Below are positions 54,040 through 61,335 of a stretch of 64,000 nucleotides of DNA, piece by piece. Under the pieces are notes generated by a model. That model had not been told where the DNA came from. It saw only the letters and a list, made by a program, of their open reading frames with translations, and made no database searches. Position 1 is the stretch's first letter. Each line of letters opens with the position of its first letter. Position numbers and translations under genes: made by a program. The DNA is from Mycobacterium sp. IS-1496 (GTDB lineage: Bacteria; Actinomycetota; Actinomycetes; Mycobacteriales; Mycobacteriaceae): NCBI RefSeq assembly GCF_001499995.1, contig NZ_LQIU01000005.1, forward strand, positions 50,692 through 114,691, in the 5' to 3' direction.

Positions 54040-54803
54040 CTCGGTGGCCGCTTCTCCGCGAATGCGACCGCCCCTTCTCGGGCGTCGTTGCTCGCGAACA
54101 CCGGCATCAGGATCTTCATCTGTTCGGCGAACTGCTGTTCCGGGCTCCAGCCGCGCGACTCGACGATGATGCGTTTGGTCGCGGCCACGGCCAGCGGCCC
54201 GTTGGCGGTGATGCGCTCGGCGAGCGCGAGCGCGGCGTCCAGCGCACCGCCCGGTTCGGCCAGCACGTTGACCAACCCGAGTTCGTGGGCGCGCTCGGCG
54301 GGCAGGTTGTCCCCGGTGAGGGCGAGTTCCATCGCGATCGCGTAGGGGATGCGCTGCGGCAGTCGCAGCAGCCCGCCGCCCCCGGCGACCAGACCGCGCT
54401 TGACCTCGGGGATGCCGAACGCCGATTCGCGGGACGCGACGATCAGGTCGGTGGCCAGCGCCAGTTCGGTGCCGCCCGCCAGCGCGTAACCCTCGACGGC
54501 CGCGATCAGCGGTTTGACCGGCGGCCGCTCCGTGAAACCGAGCCCGCGGCCCTCGATGTCGACCCGCTCACCGCGGGCGAACGCCTTGAGATCCATTCCC
54601 GCGCAGAAGCTCCCACCTGCACCGGTGAGGACACCGACCGAGAGGCCGGCGTCCCCGTCGAGCCGGTCCATCGCATCCGCCAGGCCCCGGCTGACCGCGG
54701 CGTCGACCGCGTTCTTGGCCCTGGGCCGGTTGATGGTGATCACCAGGATGCGATCCCGCTGCTCGACGAGGACGACGTCTTCACTGTTGGCTTCGTTGCT
54801 CAC
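54024..54803 (-). CDS. echA1: EchA1 enoyl-CoA hydratase/isomerase
   Basis: This 259-residue crotonase-fold enzyme, like EchA1 (Rv0222, 262 residues), hydrates enoyl-CoA or isomerises its double bond in beta-oxidation. The oxyanion loop is in GGSFCAGMDLKAF near residue 64 and EGYALAGGTELALATDLIVA near 105. The C-terminal helices (PPRWTGS end) are normal. The GTG at 54803 has TAGCAT 7 bases upstream, a leaderless arrangement. It is followed by the overlapping hypothetical gene and lies 30 bases downstream of the pentapeptide-repeat gene on the same strand. Confidence 0.92.
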   Translation of the reverse strand: MSNEANSEDVVLVEQRDRILVITINRPRAKNAVDAAVSRGLADAMDRLDGDAGLSVGVLTGAGGSFCAGMDLKAFARGERVDIEGRGLGFTERPPVKPLIAAVEGYALAGGTELALATDLIVASRESAFGIPEVKRGLVAGGGGLLRLPQRIPYAIAMELALTGDNLPAERAHELGLVNVLAEPGGALDAALALAERITANGPLAVAATKRIIVESRGWSPEQQFAEQMKILMPVFASNDAREGAVAFAEKRPPRWTGS

Positions 54804-54810
54804 GCGGCTG

Positions 54811-54816
54811 ATGCTA
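54811..54816 (-). promoter_or_regulatory. -10 element for leaderless echA1 mRNA
   Basis: TAGCAT on the minus strand ends 7 bases before the GTG at 54803, inside the short gap after the pentapeptide gene. Confidence 0.5.
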
Positions 54817-54833
54817 ACCCGCGTGGTCGTCGA

Positions 54834-55775
54834 CTAATCGTCGTCGCCGCCGCCGTTGTCCTTGGTGTCCGATGCCTTGGCGGTGCCGCTGTCGCCACCG
54901 TCGCCGCCACCGTTGTCGTCGTTGTCGGCGGCGCCCGTTTCGGCCTTCCGGCCGCTCCGGGTGACGGCCTCGCCGCCGGTGTCGTCCTCATCCTGGGCGG
55001 CCGTGGTCCTCAGCGCGCTGGTGCTCGGCTCCTCGTCGCCGGTGTCGGCGGTGCGGCCGGTGCTGATGCCCGGGTTCCCGGCGTAGCGGATGCCGACGTT
55101 GAAGGCGCCGACGGTGTAGTCGCCGGTGTTGAAGAACCCGACGTTGCCGACACCGGTGTTGCCGACTCCGAAGTTGAACTCGCCGGTGTTGAAGAACCCC
55201 ACGTTGTACGAACCGGTGTTACCCGCGCCGAAATTGCGCTCGCCGCCACGGTTGTCGAACCCGACGTTGAAGTCGCCCTCGTTGTCGCCGCCGATGTTGA
55301 AGTCGCCGTCGTTGTCGTAGCCGATGTTGAAGTCGCCCACGTTGCCGGTACCGATGTTGAAGTCGCCGTCGTTGTCGCCGCCGATGTTGAAATCACCGGT
55401 GTTGTTGGCCCCGGCGTTGAACAGACCCTCGTTGCCGTAGCCGAGGTTGGGCGTGCCGGTGAGCAGGCTGAGCTGGATACCCGGCCTGCCGTCCTCGGGG
55501 TCGAGGCCGCCGACGTCGGGAAGCGCGATCCGCGCGGAGACGTCCGGTTCCGGCGCGGGCGCCACGAACGCCGCCGTGACCGATCCGGAGGCGGCCGCCG
55601 CGGATCCCACCGTGGGTCCGTTCACCGGCGAGACGGTGGTGCTGGCCGCCATCGGCGCGACGGCGACGTCGGCCCGGGTGGGGTCCAGGACGGGGGCGTT
55701 GGACCCGCCGACGATCAGGCCCGCGCCGGCGAGGGAGACACCGGCGATGAGATACGAACGGGCGGAGACTTTCAT
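54834..55775 (-). CDS. Secreted pentapeptide-repeat (MPTR-like) protein without PPE domain
   Basis: This 313-residue protein starts with a signal peptide or anchor (about 6-25, SYLIAGVSLAGAGLIVGGS). A Pro/Ala region follows, then residues about 110-230 form repeats of N-x-G-x-x (for example NIGGDNDGDFNIG, NVGFFNTG), the motif of PPE-MPTR proteins and pentapeptide-repeat beta-helices. There is no PPE or PE N-terminal domain. The C-terminal 75 residues are very acidic and Gly-rich (DNDDNGGGDGGDSG, ending GGGDDD). The ATG at 55775 has CAGGAGTG upstream. The repeat DNA is visible at 55090-55445. Function is unknown; surface exposure is inferred. Confidence 0.85.
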   Translation of the reverse strand: MKVSARSYLIAGVSLAGAGLIVGGSNAPVLDPTRADVAVAPMAASTTVSPVNGPTVGSAAAASGSVTAAFVAPAPEPDVSARIALPDVGGLDPEDGRPGIQLSLLTGTPNLGYGNEGLFNAGANNTGDFNIGGDNDGDFNIGTGNVGDFNIGYDNDGDFNIGGDNEGDFNVGFDNRGGERNFGAGNTGSYNVGFFNTGEFNFGVGNTGVGNVGFFNTGDYTVGAFNVGIRYAGNPGISTGRTADTGDEEPSTSALRTTAAQDEDDTGGEAVTRSGRKAETGAADNDDNGGGDGGDSGTAKASDTKDNGGGDDD

Positions 55776-55879
55776 GGTCACTCCTGGTGAGGTGCGGAAC
55801 AGGCGGATGGTGACCGTGAGATTCACTGCCCGTAGTAGCTACAAACGCAAGGAGTGCTGACGAGAGTCTTACGTGCCTC

Positions 55880-56215
55880 TCAGGGCTTGCCCCGCGACGG
55901 CGTCTGGTTGGCGACGCCGTGACGCAGCGGCGTGCTGGCCTCGGCGGCGGTCGATTCCTGGACTCGCGAGCCGCCCGCGGTGCCGCTCACCCCTGGCGCG
56001 TTGGACTGGTCACCGCCCGACGGCTCCGCCCCGCCGTGCAGTTCCTTGAGCCGGGCGTGCAGCACCTCGAGCACCGGGATCCGGTTGCCGTGCTCGGTCT
56101 CGTGGTCGAACAACGACCGCAGCTGAGGTTCGTCGAGCGACCGGATGCGGTGCCGCAGATCGGGCAGCGCCAGCTGGTCGTAGTCCTTCAGCGGGAGTTC
56201 GTCACGGGTAGCCAT
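55880..56215 (-). CDS. Conserved small acidic/helical hypothetical protein
   Basis: This 111-residue soluble protein has a recurring mycobacterial N-terminus (LPLKDYDQLALPDLRHRIRSL), predicted to fold as helices up to about residue 62 (VLEVLHARLKELHGG), followed by a low-complexity Ser/Thr/Gly tail. I take it to be one of the small domain-of-unknown-function proteins of Corynebacteriales but cannot name it. It is divergent from the acyltransferase gene; the 116-base gap between them contains the KstR operator. Confidence 0.68.
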   Translation of the reverse strand: MATRDELPLKDYDQLALPDLRHRIRSLDEPQLRSLFDHETEHGNRIPVLEVLHARLKELHGGAEPSGGDQSNAPGVSGTAGGSRVQESTAAEASTPLRHGVANQTPSRGKP

Positions 56216-56295
56216 ACGCTACGGGTGCCCACCGGGGCCGCTCGATAACCAGGCGCGCGGTTGGGAAAGCGCGGCTGGGCTGGGTACCATAAAAC

Positions 56296-56309
56296 TAGAA
56301 CACGTTTCA
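56296..56309. promoter_or_regulatory. KstR operator before the acyltransferase gene
   Basis: TAGAACACGTTTCA matches the KstR consensus TnnAACnnGTTnnA at all fixed positions. It starts 6 bases after a TACCAT -10-like element and 36 bases before the start codon, a position where a bound repressor would block the promoter. Confidence 0.75.
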
Positions 56310-56331
56310 ATTCGACCCGAGGGGGAGAGCC

Positions 56332-57126
56332 GTGCCGTCGTCGGACATCGCGAAATGGGATCCGGCCTTCACCGAACGGGTGATGGGCGTGCTGCGACCG
56401 CTGCTCAAGACCTACCACCGCGCCGAGATGCGCGGTCTCGAGGAGTTCCCGTCCGCGGGCGGCGCGCTGGTCGTGTCGAACCACTCCGGTGGCCTGTTCG
56501 CGATGGACGTGCCGGTCTTCGCCGCCGGCTTCTACGAGCAGTTCGGCTACGACCGGCCGGTCTTCACGCTGTCGCACGACCTGTTGATGACGGGGCCGAC
56601 GGCCGAGTTCTTCACCAGGATCGGCTTCATCCGCGCCAACCACGAGAACGCCGACGAGGCGCTGAGCTCGGGTGGCGTGGTGATCGTGTTCCCCGGCGGG
56701 GACTACGACGTCTACCGGCCGACGCTGGCCGAGTCCAAGATCGACTTCGGCGGGCGCACCGGATACGTGCGGGCCGCGCTGAACGCCGGCGTGCCCCTGG
56801 TGCCGACCGTGTCCATCGGCGGTCAGGAGAGCCAGTTCTACCTCAGCCGCGGTGAGTGGCTGGCCAAAACGATCCGCCTGGACAAGTTGCTGCGGGCCAA
56901 GATCCTGCCGATCTCGTTCGGCTTTCCCTTCGGCCTTTCCGCTGTGCTGCCGGTCAACCTGCCGCTGCCCACCAAGATCGTCACCCGGGTGCTCCCGCCC
57001 ATCGACATCACCGCGGAGTTCGGCGAGGAACCCGACATCGACGAGGTCGACGCCCACGTCCGTCACGTCATGCAGCGGGCGCTCGACGAGCTGGCCGCCG
57101 AGCGTCGCTTCCCGGTGCTGGGCTGA
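56332..57126 (+). CDS. PlsC/LPLAT-type acyltransferase
   Basis: This 264-residue lysophospholipid-acyltransferase-superfamily enzyme transfers an acyl chain to a glycerol or similar acceptor, probably at the membrane. The motif NHSGGLFAMD near residue 50 contains His with a more distant Asp, a variant of HX4D close to the MGAT-like branch. FPGGDYDVYRP near 122 is the phosphate-binding motif. The GTG at 56332 follows GGGGGAGAG. It is preceded by the KstR site, so it is likely induced by sterols. The LipC-like hydrolase follows on the same strand. Confidence 0.88.
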   Translation: MPSSDIAKWDPAFTERVMGVLRPLLKTYHRAEMRGLEEFPSAGGALVVSNHSGGLFAMDVPVFAAGFYEQFGYDRPVFTLSHDLLMTGPTAEFFTRIGFIRANHENADEALSSGGVVIVFPGGDYDVYRPTLAESKIDFGGRTGYVRAALNAGVPLVPTVSIGGQESQFYLSRGEWLAKTIRLDKLLRAKILPISFGFPFGLSAVLPVNLPLPTKIVTRVLPPIDITAEFGEEPDIDEVDAHVRHVMQRALDELAAERRFPVLG

Positions 57127-57205
57127 CCGCGTTTCGACCGCCCGTGCACCGGCTACCCCCGGGGGACCGATTTTGCACGTCCGAGAGAATCTGGCGAATC
57201 ACACA

Positions 57206-58489
57206 GTGCACAGAGACATCACGGTGCTCGACTACGTGACCCGCAAGACCGCGAAGCCGAGGCGGGTGTTGTCGAAGCCCAGGCCGCTGCTCGCCACGAG
57301 CGCCGAACTGCTCAACGCCGCCAACGCCGTACAGCCGTTGGGCCGCAAGGGTTACGTGACCATACCGACGTTCGCGTTCGGCTGGCCGACGTCGGAACTC
57401 GCCCCGCTGTATCTGACCGGTTCGGTGCTCGACGCCGTCCGTCGGGGCCTGCGCGGGCACTTCAGGACCCCGACCGGCCGCGCCGCACTGGTGCTCAAAA
57501 TCCTCACCTGGGGCCTGCTCGCGCTCACCCAGCATCGAAACATCAAGTCCGAACCGCATTTCGAGGTCGGCCTCCGGGAGGCGCTCGGCGAGGACTACAC
57601 GTCGGTGGCGGCGGAGTCCCAACCCGCGCGCCGTCGCGGCGGCATCTTCCGGACCGGGTGGTCCCGCAGGCGGTACGTGGAGAAGAAGGGCACCGTGCGG
57701 TACGGCCCGCACCGGGCGAACACCGCCGACATCTGGCGCCGCAGTGACCTCCCGCGCGACGGCCGCGCCCCGGTGCTGCTGCAGGTGCCCGGCGGCGCGT
57801 GGGCCATCGGAATGCGCCGCCCGCAGGCCTATCCGCTGCTCAGCCACCTCACCGAACGCGGCTGGGTCTGCGTGTCGATGGGATACCGGATCAGCCCGCG
57901 CCACACCTGGCCGGCCCACATCGTCGACGTCAAACGGGCGCTGGCCTGGATCCGGGAGAACATCGCCGACTACGGCGGTGACCCCGATTTCGTCGCGATC
58001 ACCGGCGGATCGGCCGGCGGGCATCTGACCGCACTCGCCGCGCTGACCCAGAACGACCCGCAGTGGCAACCCGGCTTCGCCGACGCCGACACGTCGGTGC
58101 GGGCCGCGGTCCCGGTCTACGGCCGCTACGACTGGTTCTCCGGCGACGGGGAAGGCCGGCCGCAGTTCATCGCGTTCCTGCAGAAGTTCGTCGTCAAGAA
58201 GCCGTTCCGGGGCAACCGTCGCGAGTACCTCGACGCCTCCCCCATCACGAAGGTGCACCCGGACGCACCACCGTTCTTCGTGCTGCACGGCGAGGACGAC
58301 TCGATCATCCCCGTTCCGGAGGGCCGGGAGTTCGTGGAGGAACTACGCAAGGTGTCGACGGCTCCGGTCGCGTACTCGGAGATCCCGCACGCCCAGCACG
58401 CATTCGACTTCTTCGGTTCCCCGCGCGGGCACTACACCGCTCGGGCGATCGAACGCTTCCTGTCCTGGGTGCACGCACAGCACCGCTGA
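57206..58489 (+). CDS. LipC-like alpha/beta hydrolase (esterase/lipase)
   Basis: This roughly 427-residue serine hydrolase of the hormone-sensitive-lipase-like group has about 110 N-terminal residues before the hydrolase core. The oxyanion motif is QVPGGAWAIG, the nucleophile serine is in GGSAGGHL, the acid is in HGEDDSIIPV and the base is in HAQHAFD. It is a paralogue of lipC (59951-61174). The start is uncertain: GTG at 57206 is my choice, with TTG at 57173 (GGGGGA upstream) and GTG at 57224 as options. The frame upstream of 57127 lies inside the acyltransferase gene. It is probably in the KstR-controlled unit with that gene. It converges on the WS/DGAT gene. Confidence 0.85.
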   Translation: MHRDITVLDYVTRKTAKPRRVLSKPRPLLATSAELLNAANAVQPLGRKGYVTIPTFAFGWPTSELAPLYLTGSVLDAVRRGLRGHFRTPTGRAALVLKILTWGLLALTQHRNIKSEPHFEVGLREALGEDYTSVAAESQPARRRGGIFRTGWSRRRYVEKKGTVRYGPHRANTADIWRRSDLPRDGRAPVLLQVPGGAWAIGMRRPQAYPLLSHLTERGWVCVSMGYRISPRHTWPAHIVDVKRALAWIRENIADYGGDPDFVAITGGSAGGHLTALAALTQNDPQWQPGFADADTSVRAAVPVYGRYDWFSGDGEGRPQFIAFLQKFVVKKPFRGNRREYLDASPITKVHPDAPPFFVLHGEDDSIIPVPEGREFVEELRKVSTAPVAYSEIPHAQHAFDFFGSPRGHYTARAIERFLSWVHAQHR

Positions 58490-58505
58490 GCCGCTGAACC
58501 GCCCC

Positions 58506-59924
58506 TCACGGCGCCATCGCGGTCTCGACCACCGTCAGATCATCGGAAAGGCCTGCCGCCGAACGGATCTCGATGAACGCCTCGACCATGGCGTCGGTCA
58601 GCTCATGCGGGTCCTCGACGGTCGCGCCGTCGGAGAGCACCGAGATGTTCAGCTGGTCGACGTAACTCCACACGGTGATGTTCAGCCCGCTGCCCGTGGT
58701 CAGCGGGCCGACCGAATAGATCTCGGTCACCAGGGCGCCCCCCACGCGGCCCCGCTCACGCGGGCCCGGCACGTTGGAGATCGGCAGGTTGAGGACCTTG
58801 TTCTGACCGTCCTTGTTGCTCAGCCACCGGAACAGCGCCTCGGCCGGCGCGGGCGGGAAGTACGACGACCACCGACTGACCAGTTCGGGGCCGATCAAGT
58901 GGTGGCTCTCCTTGGCCGACGCCGCGGCGTTGTGGCACTCCTGCACGCGCTGCAGCGGATCCTCGATCTGCACGGGTATGCACACCAGGACACCGGTGAA
59001 GTAGTTACCCGAGATGCGCTCGGGGTTGAAGTCGAAGCTCACCGGCACCGATGCCAGCAGCGGGTGGTCGGCGTTCCCGTCGTAGCGCAGCAGCAGCGTC
59101 CGCAGCGCTCCGGCCGAGATGGCCAGCACCAGATCGTTGAGCGTCACCCCGAGGTGTTTGGCGGTCTGCTTGATATCGGCGAGAGCCAGTGTGGCCGTGG
59201 CGAATTTGCGGACCCCGTCGACCTTGTGGTTCATGAACGACGGGGGCGGGGTGAAGGGCCGGGTCAGTTCCGGTGAGAGTTTGCGGGAACTCCGCCGAAC
59301 CCTTTGCAGGCCTTGGGCGGTGTAGCGCCAGTTGGCCGGCAGCCTGCCGATCTGGCGCAGATGGTCGCGGAACGCCGTGCGGACCAGCTCTCCGCGGCTC
59401 GGGGCCGGGTCGGTGGCGTACGAGTCGCGGTCGTGCTGCGGGCCGGGCTGCAGGTCCATGCCGCGGGCCATCAGGTTGGCCGAGGCGATGCCGTCGGCAA
59501 GTGCGTGGTGGATCTTGCCGAGCACGGCGATCTTGCCGTCGGCCAGCCCCTCGATGAAGTACATCTCCCACAGCGGTCTGCTGCGGTCCAGCGGCGTGCT
59601 GGCGATGCGGCCCACCGCTTCGTCGAGTTGCCGTCGCCCGCCTGGGCTTTCGACCCGGTACGGGCGGATGTGGTACTCAAGGTCGACCTCGCAGTTCTCC
59701 CGCCACATCGGGTGGTGGAACTTGAACGGAATGTCGACCAGTTCGTAGCGGAACGGGTCGAGTTTGTAGAGCCGGCTGTGGATGACCTGACGGAACTCCT
59801 CGACGCCGAAGCTGCGGCCACCCAGGTCGTCGAGCTGGATCACCGCCAGCTTGAGCGTGTGCATGTGCACCGTGGGCGTCTCGCTGTACAGCAAGAACGC
59901 ATCCCACCCACTGAGCCGCTTCAC
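58506..59924 (-). CDS. WS/DGAT wax ester synthase / diacylglycerol acyltransferase (Rv0221-like)
   Basis: This enzyme forms triacylglycerol or wax esters from acyl-CoA and is associated with storage lipid. The 472-residue protein has the catalytic HHxxxDG motif at His139-His140-Ala-Leu-Ala-Asp144-Gly145. The length matches Rv0221 (469). The GTG at 59924 is fixed by GGAGGAGG about 7 bases upstream. It lies 26 bases downstream of lipC on the same strand, as the Rv0220-Rv0221 pair in M. tuberculosis. Synthesis and hydrolysis functions are thus encoded together. Confidence 0.94.
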   Translation of the reverse strand: MKRLSGWDAFLLYSETPTVHMHTLKLAVIQLDDLGGRSFGVEEFRQVIHSRLYKLDPFRYELVDIPFKFHHPMWRENCEVDLEYHIRPYRVESPGGRRQLDEAVGRIASTPLDRSRPLWEMYFIEGLADGKIAVLGKIHHALADGIASANLMARGMDLQPGPQHDRDSYATDPAPSRGELVRTAFRDHLRQIGRLPANWRYTAQGLQRVRRSSRKLSPELTRPFTPPPSFMNHKVDGVRKFATATLALADIKQTAKHLGVTLNDLVLAISAGALRTLLLRYDGNADHPLLASVPVSFDFNPERISGNYFTGVLVCIPVQIEDPLQRVQECHNAAASAKESHHLIGPELVSRWSSYFPPAPAEALFRWLSNKDGQNKVLNLPISNVPGPRERGRVGGALVTEIYSVGPLTTGSGLNITVWSYVDQLNISVLSDGATVEDPHELTDAMVEAFIEIRSAAGLSDDLTVVETAMAP

Positions 59925-59950
59925 GAATCGCCTCCTCCTGCTCGAGGCGT

Positions 59951-61174
59951 CTATATAACCTCTCGCGCGCCGATCAGAGTACGGTTCTTGTGGATCTGGT
60001 TGAGGAACAACCCGATTGCGGTGGCCATCGAACCCGTTCGGGCGCCGTCGATCATGTCGAAACCGTGTCCTGCGCCGGGCAGTTCCATGTAGCTGACCAC
60101 CGACCTCGACTTCGCCCGGAGTTTCTCGACGAAGCTGCGGGCCTGCCAGACCGGGATCACGCTGTCCCCGCTGCCGTGGATGACCAGGAAGGGCGGCGCC
60201 TCCGAGTGCACCTGCGCCATCGGCGATGCCTTACGGAACAGTTCGGGATGCCGAGAGATCTTGCGCTTTACCACGACTCGTTCGAGGAAGTCGACGAAGC
60301 GGGCACGCTCGGCGGTGGACCGGTCCTCCCAGTCGTAGCGGCCGTAGATGCCGACCACCGCGTCGACGGAGGTGTCCGAACCCTCCGGCAGCTCACACTG
60401 CATCTCCGGGTCGTTGATCGTCAGGCCGGCCAGCGCGGCGAGGTGGCCACCGGCCGATGACCCCGCGATCGCGACGAAATTGCGGTCGCCGCCGTACTTG
60501 TCCACGTTGGCCCGCGCCCAGGCGATCGCGGTCTTGACGTCGTGCAGGTGGGCGGGCCACGGGTGGTGCGGCGCCACCCGGTAGTCGATGGACAGGCAGA
60601 CCCAGCCCATTTCGGCCAGGTGCGACATCATCGCGTATCCCTGCAGCAGGCGGCTGCCGTGCACCCACGCGCCGCCGGGGACGAACACCAACACCGGGGC
60701 CGGTTCGGTCGGAAGCTTCTTGGGACGCCAGACGTCGAGCAGTTGCGAGGGCAGCGGCCCGTAGCGCACCGAGGACTTGTGGACGTTGCGGCGGTGTTCG
60801 AAGGTCTTCCACAGCGGCGGCACCTTCTCGGGCGCCGGCCAGTCGATCGCCAGATCGGCGGCGGGAACCACTCCGCGCAGCGCCTGATCGGAGACCTGGT
60901 GGGTCAGGTCGCGCTCACGTTGGCGAACTTCGGCGTTACCGGGGTCGAACCACGACTTGGCCGACGCCGAGAGCAGCTCGGGCATCTGGCGGTAACCCCA
61001 CACCCCCATCGCCGCCAGCGCGCCGAGGGGTTCGAGATGCTTGCCGATGACCGGCAGCGAAGCCGAGGCGACGCTCATCGCGAGCATGTGATCAGCCGGC
61101 TTGGCGTTGAGCAACCACCTTGCGCGAGACCACAATGTCGGACCGGGATACCGGGTGTCCGGTCGTACCGTCAT
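59951..61174 (-). CDS. lipC: LipC carboxylesterase (Rv0220-like)
   Basis: This 407-residue alpha/beta hydrolase of the hormone-sensitive-lipase type has the oxyanion FVPGGAWVHG, nucleophile in GSSAGGHLAAL, acid in HGSGDSVIPV and base in GAGHGF. The N-terminal segment (WLLNAKPADHMLAMSVA) and C-terminus (GAREVI) match LipC closely. It is likely a surface-associated or membrane-bound esterase. The ATG at 61174 follows TACAGT by 6 bases, so it is probably leaderless; an in-frame start at 61222 is less likely. It heads the lipC-WS/DGAT operon. Confidence 0.92.
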   Translation of the reverse strand: MTVRPDTRYPGPTLWSRARWLLNAKPADHMLAMSVASASLPVIGKHLEPLGALAAMGVWGYRQMPELLSASAKSWFDPGNAEVRQRERDLTHQVSDQALRGVVPAADLAIDWPAPEKVPPLWKTFEHRRNVHKSSVRYGPLPSQLLDVWRPKKLPTEPAPVLVFVPGGAWVHGSRLLQGYAMMSHLAEMGWVCLSIDYRVAPHHPWPAHLHDVKTAIAWARANVDKYGGDRNFVAIAGSSAGGHLAALAGLTINDPEMQCELPEGSDTSVDAVVGIYGRYDWEDRSTAERARFVDFLERVVVKRKISRHPELFRKASPMAQVHSEAPPFLVIHGSGDSVIPVWQARSFVEKLRAKSRSVVSYMELPGAGHGFDMIDGARTGSMATAIGLFLNQIHKNRTLIGAREVI

Positions 61175-61180
61175 GGCGCG

Positions 61181-61186
61181 ACTGTA
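61181..61186 (-). promoter_or_regulatory. -10 element for leaderless lipC mRNA
   Basis: TACAGT on the minus strand ends 6 bases before the ATG at 61174. Confidence 0.45.
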
Positions 61187-61335
61187 CCCCTGTGGCGAAT
61201 TCCCAAACGACAAGATCGCCAAGTTGTCTACCCATCATTTCGACAGCGATTTTGTAACGTCGCTCACACCTGTGCTGACCGGCCCTTATGGGTTAGCGTC
61301 AGCCGATCCGGCCGAAAAAAATCAGAGGACCAACT

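Noticed and set aside
55090..55445. Regular DNA repeats that could look like a CRISPR array
   Set aside because: The periodicity follows a coding repeat of 10 codons with no unique spacers. It encodes the pentapeptide region.
54285..55790. 501-residue plus-strand frame opposite echA1 and the pentapeptide gene
   Set aside because: Its Val/Glu/Asp repeats are the antisense of the NxGxx repeats, and it spans two well-supported genes.
61187..61335. Possible KstR site before the fused FadE
   Set aside because: No match to AACnnGTT was found there; only a TAGCGT-like -10 element near 61295.
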